In this document: one piece after another, positions 36,715 through 45,541 of the stretch
Layout of the letters: every line of letters starts with the position of its first letter
How positions within the stretch are numbered: the first letter of the stretch is position 1
Notes under the pieces: model-generated
Database searches by the model: none
What the model was told of the DNA's origin: nothing
Seen by the model: the letters and a program-made list of their open reading frames with translations, nothing else
Program-made: the position numbers and the translations under genes
Assembly (NCBI RefSeq): GCF_014490665.1
Contig: NZ_CP061038.1
Coordinates: forward strand, 3,782,001-3,846,000
Source: Sphingomonas alpina
GTDB taxonomy: Bacteria; Pseudomonadota; Alphaproteobacteria; Sphingomonadales; Sphingomonadaceae
Length of the DNA stretch: 64,000 nucleotides
Direction: 5' to 3'

Positions 36715-37814
36715 CGCCGCAACGGATCGCATTCCTGCTGCCGCATTTTCGCGCCGGCGGCGCCGAGCGGGTGGTGCTCAACTATATCACCGCGCTCGAT
36801 CGCGATCGCTTCACGCCCCATTTGTTTCTGACCCGGGTCGAAGGCCCGTTCCTCGACCGGCTCCCGCCCGACGTGACCCCGATCGCGCTCGGCGCGCACC
36901 GCGCCTTGCATCTGCCGCGCCATATCGCCGCCGCCATGGCCGAACACGATATCGCACTCGCCTATAGCGCCACCAACGCGATGAACCTCGCTTTGCTCGC
37001 CGCGCCGGGCGGCAGGCGGACCGTGCGCGTCGTGTCGGAACACACCCCACCGCAACATTATCTGGCGAGCGCCAAGCTGCCCTGGATCCGGCAGCGCGCG
37101 ATGCGCTGGCTCTATCCGCGCGCGGCGGCGATCGCGGTCCCGACCGGGCGAATCGCGACCGAACTCGCCGAGGTGATCGGCCGGCCGATCAGGACCGAGG
37201 TCCTGCCCAATCCGGTCGTGGCATCGGTCGCATCCCCTCTTTCAGCCCGCGGGCCAGCAAGTCCACCACGGATCGTATCGGTCGGGCGGCTGGTCGCGGC
37301 GAAAGGCTTCGACACACTGATTGATGCTTGCGTGCTGCTTCGCGCCGCAGGCACCGAGTTCAGGCTCGACATTTTCGGCGAGGGTCCATTGCGTGACGAG
37401 CTTCAGGCGCGGATCGATGACGATTATCTCGGCGATATGGTGACTCTGAAAGGCCATGCCGACAATGTCATCGCGGCGATCAGCGATGCCGACCTGTTCG
37501 TGCTGGCTTCGCGACGCGAAGGATTCGGCAACGTCCTGATCGAGGCAATGGCGGCCGGCGTGCCGGTCCTGGCCGCCGCCGCCGGAGGCCCGCAGACCTT
37601 TATCCGTGACGGTCGGAACGGCTTTCTGGTCGAACCCGACAATCCCCTCGGGCTCGCCGCCGACATCACCCGGCTGCTTTCCGATCGCCCCTTGTTGGAC
37701 GCGGCGCGTGCGTCCGCGCTGGAAACGGCGCGCGGCTTCGCGATCGACGATGCAACGCGCCACTTCGAAGCACTGGCCAGCAAGCTGATCGCGGCGCGGT
37801 CAACGACGGGTTAA
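36711..37814 (+). CDS. Family 4 glycosyltransferase
   Basis: A 367-residue retaining GT-B enzyme. It opens MTPQRIAFLLPHFRAGGAERV, the classical acceptor-side loop. The C-terminal donor domain starts at about 175 (RIVSVGRLVAAKGFDTLIDA) and has the family E-x7-E signature SRREGFGNVLIEAMAAGVP near residue 270. No membrane segment is predicted, so it acts on the cytoplasmic face of the inner membrane, adding a sugar to the lipid-linked repeat unit. The ATG at 36711 overlaps the flippase stop. Confidence 0.92.
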   Translation: MTPQRIAFLLPHFRAGGAERVVLNYITALDRDRFTPHLFLTRVEGPFLDRLPPDVTPIALGAHRALHLPRHIAAAMAEHDIALAYSATNAMNLALLAAPGGRRTVRVVSEHTPPQHYLASAKLPWIRQRAMRWLYPRAAAIAVPTGRIATELAEVIGRPIRTEVLPNPVVASVASPLSARGPASPPRIVSVGRLVAAKGFDTLIDACVLLRAAGTEFRLDIFGEGPLRDELQARIDDDYLGDMVTLKGHADNVIAAISDADLFVLASRREGFGNVLIEAMAAGVPVLAAAAGGPQTFIRDGRNGFLVEPDNPLGLAADITRLLSDRPLLDAARASALETARGFAIDDATRHFEALASKLIAARSTTG

Positions 37815-37851
37815 CAATAAAGTTACGCCGTTCTGCCAAGGATGCTGATGG

Positions 37852-38658
37852 GTGCCTTCGCCCAAAGCCGAAGATCAGGTGGGTCTCTTGCCGACGATAT
37901 TGCGAACCCTTCCAGCCCTGCGCCTGGTCATCGCCTCGTCCGCGCTCGGCGTGCTGGCGAGCTGCGCGCCGGCGTTAAACTATGCGCCGGCCCCGTCGAT
38001 CGCGATGGAACGGCCCAGCCTCGACCTTGCGCGCGAAGTCAGCGCGAAGCTGGAGGACCATTTCGCGCTGAACGGCGATTTTCATCCCAATGACCTGATC
38101 CGCCTGAGCTTTCCCTATGCGCCGGTGCTGACATCGGACCAGCGCGTGCAATTGTCCGGGCTGATCAGCCCGCCCTTGCTGGCGCCGATTCAGACCAAGG
38201 GCCTGACGGTGTCGCAGCTTCAGGCCAGGCTGACCACGCTCTATCGCCCCAAGCTGAAGGAGCCATCAGTCGCGATTTCGGTGCTCGAATATAATCGCCC
38301 CCCACCGCAGCCCGAGATCTTCGTGCTCGGCGAAGTGGCGAAGCCCGGCAACTATCCCTATCGTGAGGGCATCAGCCTGTATGAAGGGCTGGCGCGCTCC
38401 GGCGGCGGCAATCGCGATGCCGATCTGTCGCGCGTCGTCCTGCTGCAGCCGGTCGACGATCATATGGTCGCGCGCATGGTCGACCTGCGCGCCGTGCTGA
38501 CCGGCGACGCCACCTCGCTCGGTTATCTCAGCCCGTTCAGTATTCTGATCGTGCCGCCGACCAAGATCGCACGCGACGTCGATCGGGCACGGCAGATCCG
38601 CCAGATCATCGGGTTCAACGGCATCACCGTCGGCTCCGCGGTCACACTGATCCAATGA
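37852..38658 (+). CDS. Wza-like polysaccharide export lipoprotein
   Basis: A 268-residue polysaccharide export protein. A lipobox (GVLASC, Cys at about residue 38) marks it as a lipoprotein. A Poly_export region follows (FHPNDLIRLSFPYAPVLT, LTVSQLQARLTTLYRPKLK), then a SLBB-like segment (EIFVLGEVAKPGNYPYREG). Wza-type octamers form the outer-membrane exit channel. It starts with GTG at 37852, preceded by AAGGA; a later GTG (37879) is possible. It is shorter than E. coli Wza (about 379 residues), consistent with fewer ring domains. Its stop overlaps the Wzz/Wzc-like gene by four bases. Confidence 0.9.
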   Translation: MPSPKAEDQVGLLPTILRTLPALRLVIASSALGVLASCAPALNYAPAPSIAMERPSLDLAREVSAKLEDHFALNGDFHPNDLIRLSFPYAPVLTSDQRVQLSGLISPPLLAPIQTKGLTVSQLQARLTTLYRPKLKEPSVAISVLEYNRPPPQPEIFVLGEVAKPGNYPYREGISLYEGLARSGGGNRDADLSRVVLLQPVDDHMVARMVDLRAVLTGDATSLGYLSPFSILIVPPTKIARDVDRARQIRQIIGFNGITVGSAVTLIQ

Positions 38659-40673
38659 CCCCACTCGGCCTTCAATATCTGCGCATCGTGCTGTCGCGAT
38701 GGCGGCTGGTGTTCGGGCTCGTCATTGGCTGCACCCTGGGCGCGTGGCTGTTCAGCGCTCTGGTGCTGGCCAACAAACCGCAGTTCGAAAGCGCGTCGCG
38801 GCTCAACATCGTACCGACCAGCGAAGAGCTGGGCTATGCCAATCGCTTCGTGCGCGGATCGACCTTCGACGGCGGCAGCGTCCTGCTCCAGACCTATGCC
38901 GAATTCGCGCATACCCGCCCGATCGTCGAGCCGATCGTCGACCGCTATATCGAGCAGCAGGCGCGTACCGCCGGAATTACCCGCGAGGCGTGGATCGCCA
39001 AATGGTCGGTACCCAATCCGTGGAGCCCGGGCGCGATCTATTCGGCGCTCAACTATGGCCTGGCGCCGCCAGCGTCGCTCAAAGACCAGCTGATCGACGC
39101 GGTGATCAAATACACCGCGATCGAGACGGTCGAGGGTACCTATCTGATCCGCATCACCGTCACATGGGACGATCCGCAATCGGCGGCGTGGTTTTCGAAC
39201 GCGCTGGCCGATGCCATCATCGCGCGCGCCGAGCGCATGTCGCGCGCATCGGGCACGCAGATCGCCGGTTCGCTGACCACGAAGCTCGACGCCAAGAAGA
39301 TCGAGCTGGCGACCGTGATCGCGCAGTCGCGTGCGCTGAAGAAGTCGCTCGGCATCGTCGATATCGACCGCCAGAAGCAGTCGCTGCTCGAGGCGCGGCT
39401 GGGAGAGCAGGCACAGCTGACCAACGATCTCGCCACGCTGAAGGCGAACCAGGGACAGGTCGCCGGACTGAAGCGGCAATCGAGCGGCAAGCTCACCTCG
39501 GCACAGCAGGTGCTCGAGCAGACGCTCGCGGTCGAGGGGCCGCGCGGTGCCGGGCTGCAGGACGGGATCGCGATCCGGCAGCGCCGCATCGGCGATATCG
39601 ACAACCAGCTCGCCCGGCTCGGCCTGAGCGACGACCGGGTCAAGACGCTCGACGACCGCGCCACCGCGCTCCAGGCCGAAGTCGCCTCGCTCACCGAACG
39701 CGCGAGCTTCAGCGAAGTGGAGAATGTCGCCAATGCGCCGCGCATCCAGCTGATCGAACGGGCCGTGCCGCCGCTGGTGCGCAGCTCGCCCAAGATGCTG
39801 CTCAACACCGCACTCGGCTTCCTCGCCGGCTGCGCCCTGGCCGGGTGCGCGCTGCTGCTGCTCGGCCCCGGGCCGGTCCGGCCGCTGCGCAGGAGCGAGG
39901 ATGAGGACGGCGAAGAGGATGCGGTGGACGACACCCCCAATGATCTCGCCGCCCCGGCTGACCTGAAGGCTGAGGCAGCGCCGGAAGTCGAGAGCGACCG
40001 CCCGGTCCATGCCTATCCATCGGCAGCTCCGGCCCAGAACTGGACGATCCGGCCAGGCAGCGCCTTTGCCTATGACGTAGCTGCAGCGCCGGTCGCCACG
40101 GTCGCGCCGGAACCGGTCGACTGGACCGCGGAGGACCCGGTGGCCCGCGTCGCCGACGCGGTCGATGCGCCCCCGGTGGTCGCCGAGCGCAAGATCGGCG
40201 ACGATCATCTCTTCCCCCAGATTCTACCCCGGCCCGCCGACGCCCAGGGCTATGACGCCGATGAACAGGCATGGCTCGCGCCGCACATCGCGACCTGGCT
40301 CGCCGACCCGCTGGTCGCGGACGGCCGTCCCATATTGGTCGCGAGCGACGCGCACGACGGCGATGCGCGCAGCCTGTATCGCCTGATCTATCAGCATCTG
40401 CGCGACCAGGACATCACGGTCCGCACCTTCGATGCGACCGGCGCCGCAGCGATCCCGGCGCAGGGCGAGCCGGGCACCAAGCCGTTGATCTATGGCGGCG
40501 GGCTCAGCGAAAGCGGTAGCCGCGAGATGCTGACGCGCGCGGGCGGGGTCGATATAGTGATGGCGGCCGGCGTCGATCCGGGCGAAAGCGCGATCGCCCG
40601 CGCCCGCGCCTGCAGCCGCGACGTCGACGGCCTGGTGTCGAGGCGGGCTTATGTCGTCGCGATCGGCGGATAA
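38655..40673 (+). CDS. Wzz/Wzc-like chain-length regulator with degenerate kinase-like C-terminus
   Basis: A 672-residue polysaccharide co-polymerase. It has a first membrane helix at about 18-40, a large periplasmic Wzz domain with coiled coil (about 200-360, including IDRQKQSLLEARLGEQAQLT), and a second helix at about 381-403. A long acidic/proline-alanine-rich cytoplasmic linker follows, and a C-terminal Rossmann-like domain starts near residue 555 (ILVASDAHDGDARSLYRLI). Where BY-kinases have a Walker A (GxxxxGKS/T) this protein has SDAHDGDARS. The Tyr-rich tail is also missing, so kinase activity is unlikely. It should set chain length and connect to the Wza channel. Confidence 0.88.
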   Translation: MTPLGLQYLRIVLSRWRLVFGLVIGCTLGAWLFSALVLANKPQFESASRLNIVPTSEELGYANRFVRGSTFDGGSVLLQTYAEFAHTRPIVEPIVDRYIEQQARTAGITREAWIAKWSVPNPWSPGAIYSALNYGLAPPASLKDQLIDAVIKYTAIETVEGTYLIRITVTWDDPQSAAWFSNALADAIIARAERMSRASGTQIAGSLTTKLDAKKIELATVIAQSRALKKSLGIVDIDRQKQSLLEARLGEQAQLTNDLATLKANQGQVAGLKRQSSGKLTSAQQVLEQTLAVEGPRGAGLQDGIAIRQRRIGDIDNQLARLGLSDDRVKTLDDRATALQAEVASLTERASFSEVENVANAPRIQLIERAVPPLVRSSPKMLLNTALGFLAGCALAGCALLLLGPGPVRPLRRSEDEDGEEDAVDDTPNDLAAPADLKAEAAPEVESDRPVHAYPSAAPAQNWTIRPGSAFAYDVAAAPVATVAPEPVDWTAEDPVARVADAVDAPPVVAERKIGDDHLFPQILPRPADAQGYDADEQAWLAPHIATWLADPLVADGRPILVASDAHDGDARSLYRLIYQHLRDQDITVRTFDATGAAAIPAQGEPGTKPLIYGGGLSESGSREMLTRAGGVDIVMAAGVDPGESAIARARACSRDVDGLVSRRAYVVAIGG

Positions 40674-41985
40674 CGCCGCCCCCGTCGCCGACTGGCCGAC
40701 GATCCCGACCAGCGCCGTCAATGCCGCACCGATCCGGATCGCGGCCTTGTTCATGCTTTGCCTGTTCGCCTTTTTCGGACAGCTCGACGCGGTCGCCAAC
40801 CGGTTGTCGGGCGGCTCGCCGGTCTCGCTGCTCGAGATCATCATCGGCGGGCTGGGCGCCGCTGTCCTGCTGGCGGTGATCATCGGCCGCGAAACACCGG
40901 CACAGGCGAGCGGCAGCGTCGGCATCCGTCTGGTCCTGCTGGTGCCGCTCTGGGCCATAGTGTGCTGGACGCTGTCCGAGCATCAGTCGGAAGGGCTGAA
41001 GTATCTCTCGCATTTCGCGACCGCGGTGCTGCCCGCCTGTACGGTCTTCCTGATCGTCGACAAGCCGTGGAAGATCCATGCCGTGCTGTGGGCGATGATC
41101 GCGGCGGCCGGCCTGTCGGCGGCGATCGTCATCATCGAGGCGAAGACCGGCACGCGCCTGGTCGCGACCGCGCTGGCCGCCGTCTCGGCCGATTTCGACG
41201 GCGTCGCGCGGTCGTCGGGCGGTTCGGACCAGAACCCGACCACTGCCGCGCAGATGCTGATGGTCGGCGTGGTGCTGGCGATGGGCCTGCTCTTCGCCGG
41301 CGAGAAGCGCGGGCGGCTGATGTTCGCCGGCGTGCTGCTGGTCGGCAGCGCCGCACTGGCGCTGATGTCGGCACGCAGCGCGATCATGGGGCTTGGCGTC
41401 GGCGGCGGGCTGGTGCTGCTCGGCTTTCGTTCGCGCAGCTATTTCCCGGTGATCGTCGCCGGCGCCGTGATCGTCGGGGCGACCGCGATCCTGTTCGCGC
41501 CGCCGACGCTGATCGAGCGCTTCGCCGCGATCGGCGACTTCGGCAAGGATCAGACGCTCTATCGCCGCATCACCTATCTTCGTATCGGCGCCGACCTGAT
41601 CGGTGGATCGCCGATCTGGGGGGTCGGGCCGGGCAATTTCCCGCTTCACTATATCCAGGACGCCTATCGTTACATGCCGGGACGCGAGCTCTATCCGCGC
41701 GAGCTGCACAACACCTATGTCGATGTCGCGACCGAATATGGCCTGGTCGGCTTTGCGATCTTCGCCGCGCTGATCGTCACGGCGCTGAAGGCGGCACGGC
41801 GCGGGTTCGAGAAGGGCGCGTCGGCGCTGCTCGCCAGCGGCAGCTATGCGGTCGCGATCACGCTTGCGGCGCTGCTGGTCGCGTGCTTCTTCATGCCGCA
41901 CAAGGATCTGCGCTATCTCTGGCTGCTGTTCGCGCTGGCGATCCAGTGCGGGCGGCTGCGCGCGGGCGAGGAAGCACAGGCATGA
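40651..41985 (+). CDS. O-antigen ligase/polymerase-family (Wzy/WaaL) membrane protein
   Basis: A 444-residue membrane protein with about 10-12 hydrophobic helices and a large periplasmic loop holding RRITYLRIGADLIGGSP, WGVGPGNFPLHY and LHNTYVDVATEYGLVGFAIF, the Wzy_C-type signature. In this context it probably polymerises repeat units delivered by the MurJ-like flippase. The ATG at 40651 lies 23 bases inside the preceding gene. The family as a whole cannot be divided into ligases and polymerases by sequence alone, but the neighbouring Wzz and Wza point to polymerase. Confidence 0.88.
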   Translation: MSSRSADNAAPVADWPTIPTSAVNAAPIRIAALFMLCLFAFFGQLDAVANRLSGGSPVSLLEIIIGGLGAAVLLAVIIGRETPAQASGSVGIRLVLLVPLWAIVCWTLSEHQSEGLKYLSHFATAVLPACTVFLIVDKPWKIHAVLWAMIAAAGLSAAIVIIEAKTGTRLVATALAAVSADFDGVARSSGGSDQNPTTAAQMLMVGVVLAMGLLFAGEKRGRLMFAGVLLVGSAALALMSARSAIMGLGVGGGLVLLGFRSRSYFPVIVAGAVIVGATAILFAPPTLIERFAAIGDFGKDQTLYRRITYLRIGADLIGGSPIWGVGPGNFPLHYIQDAYRYMPGRELYPRELHNTYVDVATEYGLVGFAIFAALIVTALKAARRGFEKGASALLASGSYAVAITLAALLVACFFMPHKDLRYLWLLFALAIQCGRLRAGEEAQA

Positions 41986-43190
41986 AACTGGCCGTGATCG
42001 TCACCGAATATCCCAAGTCGACCGAGACCTTCATCTATCGCGACCTGGTCAAGTTCGCCGAACTGGGCGCCGAGATCCGGCTCTATCACCTGACCGCGTT
42101 CCGTCATGGCCAGACGCTCCACGCCTTTGCCGAGCCGACGCGCGGCTGGGTCCGGCCGATCGCACTGCTCGGCGGTCCCGCACTGGCCGCCTTTGCGCGT
42201 GCCGCATTGCGTCACCCGCTGGTGCTCGGCCGCACGCTGCTGCAGATCGCCTGGGCCTATCGCGCGCATCCGAAGATCGCGCTCAAGTCGCTCGCGCTGG
42301 CCCCCAAGGCGCTGGCGATCGCCGCGGACGCGAAGGACTGGGACGCCGCCCATGTCCACGCCGAGTTCGCCGGCCACCCCGCCACCGCGGCGTGGATCGG
42401 CCACCGGCTGGGCGGCCCGGCCTATTCGGTCAGCTGCCGCGCGCACGACATCTTCCGCACCCAGCAGCTGCTCGACGCCAAGCTGGGCGAAGCGGCGATG
42501 GTGCGCACGGTCAGCGACTTCGGCCGCGCCTTCCTCAAGGACAAGGTCGCCGGCATGGCCGCGCGCGACATCCAGGTGATCCATTCCAGCGTCGATGTGA
42601 CCCGGATCACGCCGGTCGACACGCTGCCGTCGACCGCGCCGTTCCGCATCCTCTATGTCGGCGCGCTCGAGCCGAAGAAGGGCGTGCAGCATCTGCTCGA
42701 TGCGCTGGTCGAGGCGGGGTCGGCGCTTGGCGACTGGTGCTGCGAGCTGATCGGCCATGGCCCGAGCGCCGACGCACTGCGCGCCAAAGCAGGCGCGCTT
42801 GGCCTGTCCGGCCGCGTCCGCTTCCTGGGCATGCAGCCGTTCGAGGCGGTCGCCGCCGCCTATGGCCAGGCCAGCGTGTGCGTCGCGCCGAGCGTGATCG
42901 GCCCCAATGGTCGGCAGGAGGGCATCCCCAATGTGATGATCGAGGCGCTCGCCTATCAGCGCCCCGCGATCACCACCGCCATCTCCGGCATCCCCGAGCT
43001 GATCCGCGATGGCGATACCGGCCTGCTGGTGCCGCCGGGCGATGCCCATGCGCTGGCCGAGGCGCTGCTGCGCGTGCAGCGCGATCCGCAAGCGGCGCTG
43101 GAGATGGCGCGGCGCGGGCGGGCGCATGTCGAGGCCGAGTTCGATCTTGCGGTGAATGCCGCACGGCAGCTGGCGCTGTTCGCGGGCTGA
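41982..43190 (+). CDS. Family 4 glycosyltransferase
   Basis: A 402-residue GT-B enzyme: N-terminal acceptor domain (VIVTEYPKSTETFIYRDLV), hydrophobic/basic helices at about 60-115 that could bind the membrane, and HVHAEFAGHPATAAW. The donor domain contains RILYVGALEPKKGVQHLLDA and the E-x7-E signature GRQEGIPNVMIEALAYQRP near residue 315. It resembles colanic-acid-type WcaL-like transferases. It is coupled to the polymerase gene (ATGA at 41982-41985) and is the last gene of the plus-strand unit, followed by an inverted repeat at 43203-43292. Confidence 0.92.
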   Translation: MKLAVIVTEYPKSTETFIYRDLVKFAELGAEIRLYHLTAFRHGQTLHAFAEPTRGWVRPIALLGGPALAAFARAALRHPLVLGRTLLQIAWAYRAHPKIALKSLALAPKALAIAADAKDWDAAHVHAEFAGHPATAAWIGHRLGGPAYSVSCRAHDIFRTQQLLDAKLGEAAMVRTVSDFGRAFLKDKVAGMAARDIQVIHSSVDVTRITPVDTLPSTAPFRILYVGALEPKKGVQHLLDALVEAGSALGDWCCELIGHGPSADALRAKAGALGLSGRVRFLGMQPFEAVAAAYGQASVCVAPSVIGPNGRQEGIPNVMIEALAYQRPAITTAISGIPELIRDGDTGLLVPPGDAHALAEALLRVQRDPQAALEMARRGRAHVEAEFDLAVNAARQLALFAG

Positions 43191-43202
43191 CGCTCACCTC
43201 AT

Positions 43203-43292
43203 CCGTTCGCCCTGAGCTTGTCGAAGGGCCGCTCTTCTTGTTCCGACGCAAGAGGAAGAAGAACGGTGCTTCGACAAGCTCAGCACGAACGG
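43203..43292. repeat. Long inverted repeat (dispersed REP-type element), copy 1
   Basis: The left arm starts CCGTTCGCCCTGAGCTTG (43203-43229) and is mirrored by a right arm at 43268-43292 (GCTTCGACAAGCTCAGCACG). The internal part has secondary pairing CTTCTTGTTCC with GGAAGAAGAAC. It is in the convergent gap after the glycosyltransferase and the cupin gene, so it could terminate transcription from both directions. The same arm sequence recurs at 62163-62251. Confidence 0.85.
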
Positions 43293-43311
43293 TAATTAGG
43301 TCCGCTCCCCC

Positions 43312-44235
43312 TCAATATGCGGCGCGAGCGGTCTTCTTGCCCATCAGGGTGCGCAAGGTGCGCGTCACGCCCTTCACCACATGGTGCGCGGCGACCTTGG
43401 CGGCATCGAGCCGCGGTGCATCGCCAGGGCGGCCCGGATCGATGCCGAGCTTGCGCAGGCGGTGATTGACGCGGTGCAGCCGGGCGTCATTGTCGCTTGA
43501 GCGCGAGCGCCAGGTGACGCTGAACGAGATCGACGGCATCGGCCCGTTGCGCACCCAGTGCGGCGCCTTTACGGGCACATAGACCGCATCGCCGGGCGCC
43601 AGCACGAAGTCGATGCCGTACGCGTCGAACGACGGGTCGAAACGCATGTTGCGATGCCCGCCGGCGCGGTGGAACGCCTCCTGATGCACCTGCGGCACCA
43701 GGGTGAAGCGATCGGCGGAGAAGACGCGCATCGTCTTGAAGCCGGCGACCTGGAACAGGATATTGTGCTCCGGGTCCATATGATAGGGCGTGACCGAATT
43801 GGGCGAGGACAGGAAGATGAACGCCTCGCGCCGCATGTTCGCGCCGGTGCGCGGGCGGACGACGGGATCGATCTCCGCCAGGCATGCATCGATCAGCTCG
43901 GCATAATCGGGGTCTTCGTCGACCTTCTTCAGCACCATCCAGCAGCCATTGTCGGCAATGGTGCGGACGATCTCATCGACCGGCAGCGCTTCGCGGGTGA
44001 CCCCGTCCGGGTCCTGGTCGATCGCCAGATCGCCGCGGCTATGCTCGACATGGCTGGCGGGCAGCCGCGCGGCGAGATCGGCCAGCGCGTCGAGCGCGAA
44101 CAGCGGATGGCCGTGGAGCAGATGCTGCACCCCCACCGGTTTGCCCGGATAAGCGGACGCGAACGCGGCGAGCCCGTCGGGCGCGACCCACTGGTTGGTG
44201 GTATCCCATTGATTGACGAGCTGCGCGACCGACAT
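43312..44235 (-). CDS. Cupin-like (JmjC-type) domain protein
   Basis: A 307-residue soluble protein with a cupin-like core. The region SPNSVTPYHMDPEHNILFQV (about 145-165) provides an H-x-D pair, and a later histidine is in VPVKAPHWVRNG, giving the H-x-D...H iron triad typical of 2-oxoglutarate oxygenases. The C-terminus is basic (RTLRTLMGKKTARAAY). ATG at 44235 is preferred over GTG at 44241. Such cupin-like proteins often hydroxylate small substrates or protein residues. Here it accompanies a GNAT-like gene next to the exopolysaccharide locus, and its substrate is unknown. Confidence 0.8.
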   Translation of the reverse strand: MSVAQLVNQWDTTNQWVAPDGLAAFASAYPGKPVGVQHLLHGHPLFALDALADLAARLPASHVEHSRGDLAIDQDPDGVTREALPVDEIVRTIADNGCWMVLKKVDEDPDYAELIDACLAEIDPVVRPRTGANMRREAFIFLSSPNSVTPYHMDPEHNILFQVAGFKTMRVFSADRFTLVPQVHQEAFHRAGGHRNMRFDPSFDAYGIDFVLAPGDAVYVPVKAPHWVRNGPMPSISFSVTWRSRSSDNDARLHRVNHRLRKLGIDPGRPGDAPRLDAAKVAAHHVVKGVTRTLRTLMGKKTARAAY

Positions 44236-44259
44236 GAACACTGCCTAGACTGGACGTGG

Positions 44260-45450
44260 TTAAGAATCTGTGTCCATTTCGGACCGATCTAGCGTAACGG
44301 GCGGCTGCGCGCGAGCCTTGCCCCGCGCCCTGACGCGGCGCGCCAGCCCCTGCGCCCGCACCGCCAGCCGCGAGCTCCAGCGATCGAACGGCACCGCCAG
44401 CGACACGACCGGCAACCGATCGACCCAGATTCGGTCGATCATCGGATGGCCGGCGCGCGCGCAGCTGTCGACCAGGTCGGGACCGCCGGGCGCCAGCGCA
44501 TGATCGAGATAGGCCATTTCGAGCAGTACGCCGGGCGAGAAGGCGCCATAGGCCTCATCATAGGCGATCTTGAGCTGGAACGCGGTGCCCCCGGCGGTGA
44601 TCACCGCGAGCAGGCTCAGCACATCATCGCCGACGCGCAGGCGGTGGAACTCGAGCCGCCCGCGCCGGTGCGCCTCGACCAGGATGGCGCGAAAGCAGCG
44701 TTCGGTATCATTATTGGCGGCGGCGGCCACGCCGTCCCTGCCCTTCCAGCCCGACATTTCGAGCCGGAACAGATCGTCGATCCATGGGCCGGGATCACTA
44801 TCGGCGGCGAGCAGGTCGACCGTCGCCGCACCGCGTTCGGCCAGGCGATTGCGCAGCCGGCGATGCTCCTTCACCACCTTCTTGCGGATATGGGTGGCGA
44901 TATACTCCTCAGCGCTCAACCCCTTGCGCAGCACCGCGCGGGCATGCGTCCGGGTGACGTCGCACGGCAACCCGCGCGCCGCGAGCTCGGCCTGGAGCGC
45001 CACAGTCGAGGCGCTGTCGGCGATCAGCGCGGAGAGCCGCAGATACAGGCCATTGCCGCGCGCGGCCCGCAGCGTGCCAAGCGCCGAGCGCCAGAACGCC
45101 GCCTCCTCCCCGGCGCGGATCAGCGGCTCGCCCAGCGCACGCACCCGCTGCTCCCAATTCTGCAGCGCGACACGGACCTTGCCACGAAGCGCAGTGCGCC
45201 GCTGCAACGGTAACACCGCATCGAGCCGCGCCGACCCGTCAGGCAGGTCGGTCCAGCCAAGCAGCAGCATCAGCCCGCCGGATTCGGGCAGCAACAGCGA
45301 CGGCCCCGCGACCCAGGGTTCGTAGAAGATATTGGCCGTGCCGGCCGCATCCGCCAGTGCCGCCCACGCCTCCGCAACGCCGGGTGCCGGATCGCCCGCA
45401 ATCAGTTCGGTACGCACGGGCGCGATCCAGGTGTCACCGTCACTCTCCAT
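44260..45450 (-). CDS. GNAT-fold acyltransferase, BcsL/CelD-like
   Basis: A 396-residue protein of the CelD/BcsL type. The basic helix IRKKVVKEHRRLRNRLAERG precedes DDLFRLEMSGWKGRDGVAAA (the E.SGWKG motif), then GRLEFHRLRVGDDVLSLLAV and QLKIAYDEAYGAFSPGVLLE. It is related to the protein at 32145-33188 in motif order but clearly divergent. It lies 24 bases upstream of the cupin gene and is probably co-transcribed with it. A role in acylating the exported polymer or its lipid precursor is inferred from position. Confidence 0.82.
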   Translation of the reverse strand: MESDGDTWIAPVRTELIAGDPAPGVAEAWAALADAAGTANIFYEPWVAGPSLLLPESGGLMLLLGWTDLPDGSARLDAVLPLQRRTALRGKVRVALQNWEQRVRALGEPLIRAGEEAAFWRSALGTLRAARGNGLYLRLSALIADSASTVALQAELAARGLPCDVTRTHARAVLRKGLSAEEYIATHIRKKVVKEHRRLRNRLAERGAATVDLLAADSDPGPWIDDLFRLEMSGWKGRDGVAAAANNDTERCFRAILVEAHRRGRLEFHRLRVGDDVLSLLAVITAGGTAFQLKIAYDEAYGAFSPGVLLEMAYLDHALAPGGPDLVDSCARAGHPMIDRIWVDRLPVVSLAVPFDRWSSRLAVRAQGLARRVRARGKARAQPPVTLDRSEMDTDS

Positions 45451-45541
45451 CCGACCCGGGCGCGCCGGACATGGCGGAGATATGACGGCAAAGGTCTTAC
45501 ATCGGGTGAACGGCCGGGATGTTGGTGTTCACCGCTGTTTT

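Noticed and set aside
27832..45450. Exopolysaccharide locus considered as an XrtA/PEP-CTERM exosortase cluster
   Set aside because: FemAB-like and deacetylase genes are suggestive, but no exosortase, PEP-CTERM protein or PrsK/PrsR-type regulators are present.
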